The position numbers and the translations under genes were made by a program. Below are positions 26,254-35,458 of a DNA stretch of 64,000 bases, one piece after another (positions within the stretch are counted from its first letter, which is position 1; each line of letters begins with the position of its first letter). This stretch comes from Sphingosinicella xenopeptidilytica (lineage in GTDB: Bacteria; Pseudomonadota; Alphaproteobacteria; Sphingomonadales; Sphingomonadaceae). The notes under the pieces were generated by a model that was given only the letters and a program-made list of their open reading frames with translations, did no database searches and was not told where the DNA came from. The DNA is taken from the NCBI RefSeq assembly GCF_042676985.1, contig NZ_JBHTIK010000008.1, positions 186,001-250,000 of the forward strand, given 5' to 3'.

Positions 26254-27300
26254 TCAGGCTCCGGGGCGCAGGCGGCGGAGGAAATCGACGACGACCGCGT
26301 TGGTCTCCTCGGCCTTTTCCTGCTGTATCCAGTGTCCGGCACCCCTCAGCACGGTGCTGCCCATCCAGTTCGGCATGTGCTCGGACGCCCGGTCTATCGC
26401 CTCCGCGCCCCACCACGTGGCGACGTCGAATTCGCCGCCGAGGAACATCGCCGGAGACGTGAGTGGACGGCCGGCAAGCGGCGCCAGATCGTGCCAGTTG
26501 TTCTCAAGATTGTGGTAGAAGCTGAGCGGTCCCGAAACGCCGCTGCCGTGCAGCGCGTCGACAAAGACCTTGAGATCATCTTCCGTGAACCAGTGTGGCA
26601 TCGCGGTGGGTACCGCGAAGCGGTCGCGCAGGCGGGCGCCGCGCGGCAGGCACAGGGCGCCGCCGCGGATCAGTTCGATCGGGTCGGCGCCTTCGAGGGA
26701 GAAGCCGGCCGCGATCATGGCGTCACCGGAAACGCTCCACGTGAGATCCCGGACCCAGCCGGACACATCGGCCTCAATCTCGTCTATGATGTCCGAAAGC
26801 CCGCTGAAATACACCTGATAGAAATCGAGATCGGGGCCCGAGATACGGCTGTGGATTTCGTGCGGCGGCAGTTCGCCGAACGGGTTGCCCGGCAGCGCGA
26901 TCTGGCCCCGGCCGGAAAACGGCACGCTCATGCCGAGCACGCCCGTGAAAATCTCCGGGTGCTGCCACGCCGCCGTCCAGACGACCGGCGCGCCCCAGTC
27001 GTGGCCGATGAGAATCGCGGTCTTTTCGCCGAGCGCGCGGACCAGCCCGACGAGGTCCGCGACCAGAAAGCGCAGGCGATAGCAATCCGTCTGCCAGAAT
27101 TTGGAGGACAGGCCGTAGCCGCGCTGGTCGATCGCGACGACACGGTAGCCCTGTTCGGCGATCGCGGGGATCTGATAGCGCCACGAATACCAGAGTTCCG
27201 GAAAGCCGTGGACCAGAATGACGAGCGGGCCTTCTCCCATTTCCACGGTATGAAGGCGAACGCCTCCGACATCGGCAAAGCCGTGTTTCCACGTATCCAT
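26254..27300 (-). CDS. Soluble epoxide hydrolase (alpha/beta hydrolase fold)
   Basis: A 348-residue hydrolase with epoxide hydrolase marks: oxyanion motif HGFP at 31-34, nucleophile Asp101 in LIGHDWGAPVVW, a cap-domain Tyr in SFYHNLENNW and catalytic His323 in GAGHWIQQE. It adds water to an epoxide to give a vicinal diol. GGGAGGAAAAGA precedes the ATG. It lies 36 bases downstream of the fused flavoprotein gene. An epoxide-forming oxygenase is not obvious in the island, so the flavoprotein is a candidate source. Confidence 0.92.
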   Translation of the reverse strand: MDTWKHGFADVGGVRLHTVEMGEGPLVILVHGFPELWYSWRYQIPAIAEQGYRVVAIDQRGYGLSSKFWQTDCYRLRFLVADLVGLVRALGEKTAILIGHDWGAPVVWTAAWQHPEIFTGVLGMSVPFSGRGQIALPGNPFGELPPHEIHSRISGPDLDFYQVYFSGLSDIIDEIEADVSGWVRDLTWSVSGDAMIAAGFSLEGADPIELIRGGALCLPRGARLRDRFAVPTAMPHWFTEDDLKVFVDALHGSGVSGPLSFYHNLENNWHDLAPLAGRPLTSPAMFLGGEFDVATWWGAEAIDRASEHMPNWMGSTVLRGAGHWIQQEKAEETNAVVVDFLRRLRPGA

Positions 27301-27336
27301 TCTTTTCCTCCCCATGCAGCCGGACAGGCAGCCGTG

Positions 27337-29799
27337 TCAGGCGACGGGCGCCTTGCCGAAATTCCGTTCGATAAGAGTTTTGCGGAACGTGAGTTTCGTG
27401 AAGAGCCACTTTCCGATCGCCCTTGCTGCTACCGCCGGGCGCATGAGAACGCCCGGCGGCGACACGAAGTGGGTGACGGACAGATACAGGCGATAGATAT
27501 CCGGTGCGTCGTGCATAAGTTCCATGATGCGGTCGATGTACCAGTTCTGCAGCCTTGCGAAGCGCGGGCGCTTTTTCTCAACGTCCTTGATCCACGGGAA
27601 GCGCAGGTTCTGTTCCCGGATCACGGCCCAGACCAGATCTTCGAGGCCGGACACGTCCCGATAATAGGCCCTTACCGCTTCGGGATCGCGCAGATCGGAG
27701 ACGCGAAGCGCATCGCGGAGCTTGCCGATTTCGAGCAATGCCTTGGTCATGCCCGCACCGGAAATCGGATCGGCGCTGGACAGGGAATCGCCGACCGCGA
27801 CCAGCCCGCCGGGCACGTGGCGGAGCGCTTCGTAGCGGTATCGCTGCATTGTCGGATAGCGGAAATTATAGACCGGCGAGCACGCTTCGTAGTGATCGAG
27901 TTCCTCCCCCATGACCGGGGTCGGCATACGGTCGGCGAAAGCCCTGAATTCCTGCGCGTTGCGGGGCGGATCATAGCAATCGTAGCCGACGAGCGTGGTC
28001 GCCATGACAGTTCTGCTGCTGTCGGTGTAATACTGGCATCCATAGTATTTCTGGTGCGGGCGATAGCAGTAGCTGAGAACCATCACCTTGTCGTTCCAGA
28101 CGCGCTCGGCGGGAACGCGGTGATACATCGTGGAATAGAAGCAGCTGATGTGGTCTTCCTCGAGCGTAGGCACCGGAAAGCCGTGTCTTGAAAGTATCTC
28201 CGGGACCGGCGTGTTCTTGCCGGCCGCGTCGATGACGAGTTCCGCAGCCACGACCTCGCCGGATTCCGTGACCGCGCCGAGCACGTTTCCGGAATCGGGG
28301 TCGAACACCAGATCGCGGACGGTCTGCTCGTAGCGGTAGTCGACTGCGGGCTCGTCATCGAGCCGCCGCCGCAGGCACCATTCGAGCAGGGGGCGGCCGG
28401 CGCAGACGATATCGATGCCGCTCTTGACGACCTTCTTCCACGAGCCCGCAAGCAGGATGCGGTATTGCTCGCCCATGTCGACGCGGAATGCGCCTGCCGT
28501 GACCATGTCGTCGATGATGCCCGGGAAGACGGCTTCGGCTTCCCGCTGGCCGGCGATCAGCAGATGGTGCAGATGCCAGCCCTGCGCCGCGCCGGGGCGC
28601 CCTTCGCTTCGCCGGTGCGTCTGGTCCTTTTCGAGGACGATCACCTTTTCATAATGTTCCGAAAGCGCCTTCGCCGTGACGATTCCCGCAATCGAGCCGC
28701 CGATGACGACAGCGGTTCCCCGGCCTGCCGCTCGCATCGCGTCCGGGCCGGGGAGGGCAACCGGCGTTTTCGCGTCGTTGGCGCCTTGCCTGCGGGCGCT
28801 GGGCAGGAACGTCTCGAAATAGAGATTCGTCGCGGTGAGCTTGTGCCTCTCAACCCAGTCGCGCGCGGCCGCCACCATGGGTGCGGGGCCGCACAGATAG
28901 ATGTCGGCATTGCCGTCGTTGAAATCGCTTGCATCGAACAGGTCCGTCACGAACCCGGTCGCACCGGTCCAGCCGGGCGAGGCTGCCGAGACGATGCCTT
29001 TCCAGCGGAAATGCGGAACCGCCGCCGCAAGCCGTTCGAGCCGGTCCGTCAGCACGAGGTTGGGGGCCTCATTGACGCCGTAATACAGCGTGACCGGTAC
29101 GGAGGCCCGATCGGCGACGAGCCGCTCGGCCATCGCCAGCACGGCGGAAAGGCCGGTGCCGCCCGCCACCAGCACGATCGGCCGCTTCACGTCGCGCAGC
29201 CAGAAACTGCCTTTGGGGCCGCGCATCTCGATGAGATCGCCGGAGCGAGCGCTTTCCAGATAGGCGGACATCACGCCGCCCGGCTGCAGGCGGATCAGGA
29301 ACACGGCTTCATCGCCCGCGAAATCCGCGTCGGTGAAGGAGTAGCTGCGCCATTCCGATGTTCCGGGAACCTTGAACTGGGCGAATTGTCCCGGCCGCGC
29401 TGCGAACGCGCTGTCGAACCCGGACATATCGAGGGTGAGCAATACGACGTTTTCGGACAACCTGCGAACCGCGGCCACTGTGCATGTGCCGGAGAGGACG
29501 CGCGCGGCATTGTCCGCCAGAGGATAGTCGAACGCGATGACACAGTCGGATGCGGCACGGGTCTGGCACGCGAGGATATGGCCCATGTCCTTCTCGGGCT
29601 GGCTGAGCCCGATCGAATGGCCCTGCTCATAGCGACCCGACAGACACTTTCCCACACACGTGCCGCACACACCGGCCTCGCAGGCATGCACGATCGGAAC
29701 ACCGGCATCTTCCGCGGCATCGAGAATCGTCTGCGCCGGTCCAACCGCCAGCGTGCGACTTGCGCCGTCGGAATAGCGAACTTCAACCGTGTACGTCAT
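27337..29799 (-). CDS. Fused 2Fe-2S/FAD/NADH reductase and FAD-dependent oxidoreductase
   Basis: An 820-residue protein made of two flavoenzymes. Residues 1-95 are a plant-type ferredoxin domain with ligands Cys40, Cys45, Cys48 and Cys78. Residues 100-335 are a ferredoxin-NADP reductase-like unit: RSYSF at 151-155 for FAD, VAGGTGLS at 211-218 and YLCGPAPM at 301-308 for NAD(P)H. After a linker, residues 360-820 form a second FAD protein of the p-hydroxybenzoate hydroxylase-like fold: VVIGGSIAG at 364-372 and VGDSLSSADPISGAG with Gly670-Asp671. GGAG lies 7 bases before the ATG. The likely role is a self-sufficient monooxygenase or dehydrogenase; the join is uncommon. Confidence 0.88.
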   Translation of the reverse strand: MTYTVEVRYSDGASRTLAVGPAQTILDAAEDAGVPIVHACEAGVCGTCVGKCLSGRYEQGHSIGLSQPEKDMGHILACQTRAASDCVIAFDYPLADNAARVLSGTCTVAAVRRLSENVVLLTLDMSGFDSAFAARPGQFAQFKVPGTSEWRSYSFTDADFAGDEAVFLIRLQPGGVMSAYLESARSGDLIEMRGPKGSFWLRDVKRPIVLVAGGTGLSAVLAMAERLVADRASVPVTLYYGVNEAPNLVLTDRLERLAAAVPHFRWKGIVSAASPGWTGATGFVTDLFDASDFNDGNADIYLCGPAPMVAAARDWVERHKLTATNLYFETFLPSARRQGANDAKTPVALPGPDAMRAAGRGTAVVIGGSIAGIVTAKALSEHYEKVIVLEKDQTHRRSEGRPGAAQGWHLHHLLIAGQREAEAVFPGIIDDMVTAGAFRVDMGEQYRILLAGSWKKVVKSGIDIVCAGRPLLEWCLRRRLDDEPAVDYRYEQTVRDLVFDPDSGNVLGAVTESGEVVAAELVIDAAGKNTPVPEILSRHGFPVPTLEEDHISCFYSTMYHRVPAERVWNDKVMVLSYCYRPHQKYYGCQYYTDSSRTVMATTLVGYDCYDPPRNAQEFRAFADRMPTPVMGEELDHYEACSPVYNFRYPTMQRYRYEALRHVPGGLVAVGDSLSSADPISGAGMTKALLEIGKLRDALRVSDLRDPEAVRAYYRDVSGLEDLVWAVIREQNLRFPWIKDVEKKRPRFARLQNWYIDRIMELMHDAPDIYRLYLSVTHFVSPPGVLMRPAVAARAIGKWLFTKLTFRKTLIERNFGKAPVA

Positions 29800-29882
29800 C
29801 AGGGGGCTCCGGAGGGACCATGCCCATGCACTTGGAGCCAACCGATGCAGGTTTCCATCACGCGAAATGGTGGCGAGAGAGG

Positions 29883-30254
29883 CTATTTGGGGCGATCGTC
29901 CCCGGAGGCGCCGGACTCGCGCTGTGCCAGTATCCAGATCGCGATCCGGCGCGCCTGCTCGTCGGACATGCGCGGGTAGGCGACCATCGGCACCTGCCCC
30001 CACGTCCCCGCGCCGCCGCGCTGGATCTTGAGCCTCAGGCGCTCGACCGCGACGGCATCCGCGCCCTCATAGACGGCGGCGACATCGCGGAAGGCGGGGC
30101 CGATACGGGTTTCTTCGATATCATGGCAGCCGTTGCAGCCGAGATCGTTGAACACGATCCGCGCCTCGTCCCGCGTCCAGAGCGTGCCCTCCTCGGCCGG
30201 GTTTCCGGCGGCGGCCGCACCGGCGAAAAGGATGGCGGGGAACAGGAAATGCAT
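29883..30254 (-). CDS. Small periplasmic cytochrome c
   Basis: A 123-residue protein: signal peptide MHFLFPAILFAGAAAAGN, haem site Cys40-x2-Cys43-His44 (GCNGCHDI), then IGPAFRDVAAVYEG and PMVAYPRMSDEQ, where a Met can serve as the sixth haem ligand. This is a class I cytochrome c pattern. AAGGAG precedes the ATG by 7 bases. It starts 17 bases after the propeller gene stop and precedes the fusion flavoprotein, so it is probably the redox partner of one of the two. Confidence 0.92.
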   Translation of the reverse strand: MHFLFPAILFAGAAAAGNPAEEGTLWTRDEARIVFNDLGCNGCHDIEETRIGPAFRDVAAVYEGADAVAVERLRLKIQRGGAGTWGQVPMVAYPRMSDEQARRIAIWILAQRESGASGDDRPK

Positions 30255-30271
30255 CGATCGCTCCTTTCCGA

Positions 30272-32062
30272 TCAGTCGCCGACGTCGATGAGAAGACCCA
30301 TCGAGGGACCGGACCCGGCCGGATAATTGCCGTAGGTGGCGACGAGCTGCCCGGTGTGCGGATGCACGGCGATCTGGCGCAGGAAGGCCATCCTGCGCGG
30401 CAGCGGATAGACGGTCACGTCGCCGCTGCCCGGGTCGAGCCGGTAGATGGAGTCGCTGTTGGCCGTTGCGACCCACACGGCCTTGCGCTTTTCATCCCAT
30501 GTGACGGCATAGGGCGCGCTGGCACGGTCCGGCAGATCGTAGGTCTGAAGCACGCGGCCCGCGCGCATGTCGATGCTTGCCACCTGGCCGGTGCCGAACA
30601 GGGCGACCCACAGGCGCCCCGCGTTGTCCCGCATCATCCGGCGCGGGCCCGTGCCTTCCGCGAACTCGACCAGCTTCGTGACTTTGTTCGTCAGCGTATC
30701 GAAGCAGCCGACATGGCCGTTGACTTGCGAATACCATGCGTAGCGGCCATCTTCCGACAGGACGGTCGAATAGATCAGGTGATTGATCGCGCTGAGGCCG
30801 CTGATCGTGTTCGTGTCATAGAACGAGACCTCGCCGGAATCCGGGTGCAGTGACCCCATCTGGTTCGTGCCGACGAGCGTGATCCAGATACGCCCCGCCT
30901 GATCGCGCGCCAGATGCCCGCGCGAGTCGATCGACATGTCGTGAACGATCGCGGCGCCGGCGAGCGACGGGTCCGTCGGCAGGTTGCCCGGCCGCAGGGT
31001 CCACAGCTTCCAGCGTTCTGTCTTCGGATCGAAGCGGCCGAACTGGTCGTTGTCCACCATCGAGACCCAGAGATGGCCGGCATCGTCCGGCACGATCGTG
31101 TGCGGTCCGGTCGATCCCTTGAAATCGACGGGATACCATTTGGTCATGCCGGTTTTCGGGTCCAGCCTCGCCAGCAGGTTGCGCCTGACGTCCGCACCCC
31201 ACAAGAACGGGTCCTTGGGCGACGGCACGAGCTCGCGCACGAGCGCGTCGCTCGGGAACGGATATTCCCTGATGGTGGTCCTGGCCGTCACGCCGAGCGG
31301 CGCGCCGAGAGAATAGTCATCGACCGAAAGCTGGTCCATCGCCCCGTGAAAATTCCCGGCGAGATACTGCGCGATGGTTTCACCCTGGTTTTCGGTGAAG
31401 AAATTCAGATTGGCGTCGATCGCGGTGGGCCAGTCGATGGCGTTGAGGTTCATCGCGCTTTCGATGGGAAGCACAGAGTAGTGCTGGGTCCGCATGTATT
31501 TGACGATGGTGCGCCATGCCTCGTGGCGCACCACCTTCCGCCACTCCTCGAGCGCGCGGCGGTCTCCGTCCGGGCCCCCGCGGACGGCGTCGATCTTCGC
31601 CGCATAGTCGCGCATCTTCGGGCTGCCGGTCTGGTGGCAGCTCGAGCAACTGGCGATGGTGACGTTCCGCGCGTTGCTAGCGGGGGCGCGGGCAAACCAT
31701 GCCGATGCCGGGGCCTGAAAGGCTATGTTGGCGGTCGGTTCGAGGAACAGCGTCGTTTCCCCGCCCGTCTGCGCGTCGGGTGCGCTCTTGACCTGCCGGA
31801 AGCCGAGCTTATCCGCCGCGAGTCCGGTGTCGGGAGCGGTTTTCGCATCCTCGAACGTGAAGCGCCCCTCATCGTCGGTGAACACGGTTATGGCGGCGGG
31901 CCCCGCCGTGCCGGAAGGCATGGAGAGCGTCACCATCGCCTGCGGAACCGGCTGCCCGTCGTGCAGGCCGATCACGCGCCCGACGAACCTTGCCGAAGCC
32001 GGCGCGCTGAGACCGATGAAGGCTGCGCCGAGCAGCAGCCACGCTACAGAGTCTTTTCCCAT
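30272..32062 (-). CDS. Periplasmic Vgb-like beta-propeller with CarboxypepD_reg domain and haem motif
   Basis: A 596-residue exported protein. The signal peptide ends near Ala24 (APASA). Residues 25-110 look like a carboxypeptidase regulatory-like beta-sandwich (FVGRVIGLHDGQPVPQAMVTL, DDEGRFTFEDAK). A haem c motif follows at Cys139-x2-Cys142-His143 (ASCSSCHQTG). From about 260 to the end comes a propeller of the virginiamycin-B-lyase type with repeated YPVDFKG, DDAGHLWVSM, DNAGRLWVALFGT and WVATANSDSIYRLDP. It begins 6 bases after the Baeyer-Villiger gene stop. No catalytic site can be assigned. Confidence 0.85.
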   Translation of the reverse strand: MGKDSVAWLLLGAAFIGLSAPASARFVGRVIGLHDGQPVPQAMVTLSMPSGTAGPAAITVFTDDEGRFTFEDAKTAPDTGLAADKLGFRQVKSAPDAQTGGETTLFLEPTANIAFQAPASAWFARAPASNARNVTIASCSSCHQTGSPKMRDYAAKIDAVRGGPDGDRRALEEWRKVVRHEAWRTIVKYMRTQHYSVLPIESAMNLNAIDWPTAIDANLNFFTENQGETIAQYLAGNFHGAMDQLSVDDYSLGAPLGVTARTTIREYPFPSDALVRELVPSPKDPFLWGADVRRNLLARLDPKTGMTKWYPVDFKGSTGPHTIVPDDAGHLWVSMVDNDQFGRFDPKTERWKLWTLRPGNLPTDPSLAGAAIVHDMSIDSRGHLARDQAGRIWITLVGTNQMGSLHPDSGEVSFYDTNTISGLSAINHLIYSTVLSEDGRYAWYSQVNGHVGCFDTLTNKVTKLVEFAEGTGPRRMMRDNAGRLWVALFGTGQVASIDMRAGRVLQTYDLPDRASAPYAVTWDEKRKAVWVATANSDSIYRLDPGSGDVTVYPLPRRMAFLRQIAVHPHTGQLVATYGNYPAGSGPSMGLLIDVGD

Positions 32063-32068
32063 GGTCTT

Positions 32069-33808
32069 TCATCCACGACGTGAAGTGCTGACGGATAGGC
32101 CGCGCCCAGCGCCCGGGCTATCGCCTGTTCGGGGATCGCGATCCCTGCTTTTCGGGGATGGGAGGAACGCGAAATCGGAGAGGTCCGGCCCGCCCAGCAT
32201 CCGTTCCCGGAATTCCTGCGGTGTCCGGGTCCAGATCGTGACCGTGCCGTTCGCGTCAAGATACCAGCTCTTGCAGCCTGAGAGCCAGATCGTGTCCCGC
32301 GCGTGGCTCTGCATTTCGGCGATGAACCGCTGTTGGGCCTCGGCGCGCGGCACGACGGTATCGGCGCCGCTGTCCTCCAGCGCGTTGATCAGACGCATGA
32401 TGTAGGCGGTCTGCAATTCGGTGCAGCTCATCGTCGAGAGATTCCCGACCGTCGAATAAGGCCCGCCCAGCACGAACAAATTGGGAAAGCCGCTGACGGC
32501 GACGGATTCGAAGCTCGCCGCGCCATCTTTCCAGCTGTTTTCCAGGGATGGGCCGCCCGCAACGGAGATGTTCAGCGGCTGACAGAACGCGTGGGTCTGG
32601 AAGCCGGTCGCGAACACGAGCACATCGAGTTCGTGCAGCGTGCCGTCCGCCGTCACGATGCCCTCGGGCACGACCTTGCCGACAGCCTCCGCCACCAGAT
32701 GAACGGATGGATTCTGCAGGTCGCGATAATAGGTGCTCGAAAAGACGAGGCGCTTGCACATGATGGGATAATCGGGCGTCAGCTTGCGGCGCAGTTCCTC
32801 GTCCTCGATCGCTTCGAGGTTGGCGGCGCAGGCGGCACGGAAGATATCCTGCGCGTCCCGGTTGCCGACGACCGCCGTGCCGAACTCGCCATTGTACCAA
32901 GCGGCGAAAAATTCAAACAAACGGCCTGTGAGTTCCGGGTAACGCGACAGCATTTGCTTGCGCTGTTCGGAATAGTGCTCGTTCGGATAGGGAAAGACCC
33001 ATTGCGGCGTGCGCTGGAACACCGACACGCTTTCGGCCTTGCCCGCAAGCGCGGAGACGATCTGCACGGCGCTCGAACCGGTGCCGACGACGCCGATCTT
33101 CAATCCCCTGGGATCGAGACCGGGATCCCACTGCGTGCTGTGCACGGCCTTGCCGCGAAACGTGCCGAGGCCCGCCATGTCCGGAAGGGAGGGGACGTGT
33201 AGGAAGCCGACCGCCGAAATGAGGATGTCCGCATCCAGCGCGCGGCCTCCGGTGAGGCGGATACGCCACCGGTCCTGCTCATAGGTGCAGGAGCTGACCT
33301 CGGAATCGAAGCGGATCAATGGCGTGATGCCGTAGGCGTCCGCGACATTCTGAAGATAGGCCCGGATTTCTTCACCGGGCGCGAACATCTGCGACCATGC
33401 GGGGTTCAGATGGAAGCTGAAGCAGTAATAATAGGACGACACGTCGCAGGCGACGCCGGGATACCGGTTGTGATGCCACGTGCCGCCGGGCCCCTGCGCC
33501 TTTTCAAGAATGGTGATGTCGGTGAACCCGGCCTGCCGCAGGCGCACGGCCATGCAGATGCCGCCGACACCCGCGCCGACGATCACGATCGCGGGCTGCT
33601 TGCGCCGGGGATCGTGCGCCCTGAATTCGGCCGGAATCAGGGGAGGGGCAGGGGCGCGGGTCTCTTCAACGGGCAATTCGAGCAGCTGGCGTTCGATGTC
33701 CGCCTGCAACGCGGCAAGCTCCTGCGCCCGTTCTTGTGGACCGGAGCGCAACCGTTCCATCTCCGCCGACATCCAGAGATCGGTCAGATGTTTCGCCTCG
33801 GTAGCCAT
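32069..33808 (-). CDS. Type I Baeyer-Villiger monooxygenase (FAD/NADPH)
   Basis: A 579-residue flavoprotein. FAD Rossmann motif GAGVGG is at 78-83, the NADPH motif GTGSSA at 242-247, and between them is the Baeyer-Villiger fingerprint F-x-G-x3-H-x3-W-D starting at Phe217 (FRGKAVHSTQWD). GGTWHHNRYPGVACDV is typical of the cyclohexanone/steroid monooxygenase group. It inserts oxygen beside a ketone to give an ester or lactone. An N-terminal extension of about 70 residues is longer than in the shortest members. AGGGGAT precedes the ATG. It leads the leftward operon under operator A. Confidence 0.93.
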   Translation of the reverse strand: MATEAKHLTDLWMSAEMERLRSGPQERAQELAALQADIERQLLELPVEETRAPAPPLIPAEFRAHDPRRKQPAIVIVGAGVGGICMAVRLRQAGFTDITILEKAQGPGGTWHHNRYPGVACDVSSYYYCFSFHLNPAWSQMFAPGEEIRAYLQNVADAYGITPLIRFDSEVSSCTYEQDRWRIRLTGGRALDADILISAVGFLHVPSLPDMAGLGTFRGKAVHSTQWDPGLDPRGLKIGVVGTGSSAVQIVSALAGKAESVSVFQRTPQWVFPYPNEHYSEQRKQMLSRYPELTGRLFEFFAAWYNGEFGTAVVGNRDAQDIFRAACAANLEAIEDEELRRKLTPDYPIMCKRLVFSSTYYRDLQNPSVHLVAEAVGKVVPEGIVTADGTLHELDVLVFATGFQTHAFCQPLNISVAGGPSLENSWKDGAASFESVAVSGFPNLFVLGGPYSTVGNLSTMSCTELQTAYIMRLINALEDSGADTVVPRAEAQQRFIAEMQSHARDTIWLSGCKSWYLDANGTVTIWTRTPQEFRERMLGGPDLSDFAFLPSPKSRDRDPRTGDSPGAGRGLSVSTSRRG

Positions 33809-33867
33809 GTGCGATCCCCTGTCGTCAAGCTGTGCGGCCCGGCCATCGTTCGCGTTCGGAATATTTT

Positions 33868-33888
33868 TGATTATTGATTCATTAGTCA
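33868..33888 (-). promoter_or_regulatory. TetR-type operator A (Baeyer-Villiger operon)
   Basis: On the minus strand the halves TGACTAATGA and TCAATAATCA flank one central A, an imperfect 21-bp palindrome. Upstream are TTGACA (33918-33913), a 17-base spacer and AAGATA (33895-33890). The operator begins exactly 30 bases after the first base of TTGACA, so it covers the expected transcription start. The same element occurs at 34232-34252 and 38990-39010. Confidence 0.75.
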
Positions 33889-33918
33889 TTATCTTCATGC
33901 ACGGCGACGGGATGTCAA
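33889..33918 (-). promoter_or_regulatory. Promoter of the leftward Baeyer-Villiger operon
   Basis: Minus-strand TTGACA (33918-33913), 17-base spacer, AAGATA (33895-33890) as -10. The transcription start would fall within operator A. The start codon is about 80 bases further on, after an AGGGGAT ribosome site. Box similarity is a visual match, not a computed score. Confidence 0.6.
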
Positions 33919-34201
33919 GGTCGTTTCATCCGGACCTGCTGCTGCCGGGTGTCGCAGGACAGGAACGCGGGTCTGGCTGTGGTCGCCGGGTCTGCTCCGG
34001 CAGAACCGGATAACGAGGCCGGTATTGGGCGACGATACCGCATTGTGGGGAGCCGACTGAGGCAAATGGGTGGCGCCGTCATGCGGCAGCCTGGGTCACG
34101 GGAAAAATTATTCTTGTATTTCTGCCGGTTGTTTCCGCGTTCATTCGAGGAATTGGGCCCCTCGCCGTTTGCGATGCAGGGCGTTTCCGGAGCGACATCC
34201 C

Positions 34202-34230
34202 TTGACATTATACCGTGCCGGGTGAGAATT
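34202..34230 (+). promoter_or_regulatory. Promoter of the rightward acyl-CoA dehydrogenase operon
   Basis: TTGACA (34202-34207), 17-base spacer, AGAATT (34225-34230). It has the same architecture as the divergent promoter on the other strand, and operator B begins 30 bases after the first base of TTGACA. The 300 bases between the two promoters show no gene. Confidence 0.6.
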
Positions 34231-34231
34231 A

Positions 34232-34252
34232 TGACCAATGATTCAATAATCA
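34232..34252 (+). promoter_or_regulatory. TetR-type operator B (acyl-CoA dehydrogenase operon)
   Basis: Halves TGACCAATGA and TCAATAATCA around a central T. Over the 29 bases around the element it matches site A at 24 positions. It ends only 15 bases before the GTG start and covers the predicted transcription start, so bound repressor would block initiation. Confidence 0.75.
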
Positions 34253-34267
34253 AATTTAAGGAAGCTT

Positions 34268-35458
34268 GTGCTGCTTTCATCCGAGTTGCAGGCCTTTCAG
34301 GAAGAGGTGCGGCAGTTCTGTGCGGAGGAACTGCCTGCGGATATCCGCGCGAAGGTGCTGCGCAATCAGAAGCTGGAAAAGGACGATTACATCGCGTGGC
34401 AGCGGGCGCTGGACCGCAAGGGCTGGTTCGCCGGTCACTGGCCCGCCGAGCACGGCGGGCTGGGCTGGAGCGCGCTGAAGCGCTGGATCTTCGAGGAAGA
34501 GCTTTACGCCGCCGGGGCGCCCTGGCTGGTCCCCTTCGGCGTGTCCTACGTGGGGCCTGTCATCTACACCTTCGGCAACGTGGCGCAGAAGCGGACGCAT
34601 CTGGAGCCGATCCGGCGTTCGGAAATCTGGTGGGCACAAGGATATTCGGAACCGGGTGCGGGGTCCGATCTCGCCAGCCTCTCGACGCGGGCGGTGCGCG
34701 ACGGCGATCATTATCGCGTGACGGGTCAGAAGATCTGGATCTCCTATGCGCACTGGGCGGACAAGATGTTCCTGCTCGCGCGGACCTCGACCGAGGGCAA
34801 GCCGCAGGACGGCATATCCTTCCTGCTGCTCGACATGTCGGCGCCCGGCATCGTCGTGCGCCCTATCCCGACGATCGACCGGTATCATCACGTGAACGAG
34901 ATTTTCCTCGATGACGTGAAGGTGCCTGTCGCCAACCTTGTCGGCGAGGAAAACCGGGGCTGGACCCAGGCCAAGTTCCTGCTGGACCGGGAAAGGTTGC
35001 TGACCGCCGAGGTCGGCAAGGCGCGCCGGCTGCTGCGGCGGCTGCTCGATATCGCGCGCGCGACGCCGTCCGGAAGCGGATCGCTCTCCGGGGACCGGCA
35101 CTGGCGCCTGAAGTTCGCGGAGATCTACTCGGAAACGCTGACGCTCGAGGCGACCTGCCTCGATCTGCTGACGGAGGCGCAGAACGGCCGCGATCCCGGC
35201 CCCGTCGCCTCCATGCTCAAGATCGTCGGTTCCGAGCTTCTGCAAAGGATAAACGGAATGACGATCGATGCGATCGGCCTTCACGGGCTGGCCTACGACA
35301 CCTCGGGGCTCTCGGCCGAGAGTCCGATGACCGGCGCCGCGCAGTTCGCCGGCAGCGTCCGCGAATATCTCTATTCGCGCGTGCTGAGCATCTACGGCGG
35401 CAGCAACGAGATCCAGCGCAACATCATCGCCCGCTCCGTGCTCGGGCTCGGCCGGTAA
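34268..35458 (+). CDS. Acyl-CoA dehydrogenase, subunit 1
   Basis: A 396-residue FAD enzyme. It shows the acyl-CoA dehydrogenase pattern QGYSEPGAGSDLASL for flavin/substrate binding, GQKIWISYAHWADKMFLLAR, FLDDVKVPVANLVGEENRGW, and the C-terminal IYGGSNEIQRNIIARSVLGLGR. The Glu that serves as base in IYEGT-type enzymes is Gly here, as in many partners of two-gene alpha2-beta2 dehydrogenases. The start is GTG with AAGGAAG just upstream. It overlaps the next dehydrogenase by one base (TAATG), supporting a heteromeric enzyme for a bulky acyl-CoA. Confidence 0.92.
   Translation: MLLSSELQAFQEEVRQFCAEELPADIRAKVLRNQKLEKDDYIAWQRALDRKGWFAGHWPAEHGGLGWSALKRWIFEEELYAAGAPWLVPFGVSYVGPVIYTFGNVAQKRTHLEPIRRSEIWWAQGYSEPGAGSDLASLSTRAVRDGDHYRVTGQKIWISYAHWADKMFLLARTSTEGKPQDGISFLLLDMSAPGIVVRPIPTIDRYHHVNEIFLDDVKVPVANLVGEENRGWTQAKFLLDRERLLTAEVGKARRLLRRLLDIARATPSGSGSLSGDRHWRLKFAEIYSETLTLEATCLDLLTEAQNGRDPGPVASMLKIVGSELLQRINGMTIDAIGLHGLAYDTSGLSAESPMTGAAQFAGSVREYLYSRVLSIYGGSNEIQRNIIARSVLGLGR

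Noticed and set aside
26149..28191. 680-codon open frame opposite SDR, epoxide hydrolase and fusion flavoprotein
   Set aside because: Spans several well-supported minus-strand genes and shows no domain of its own.
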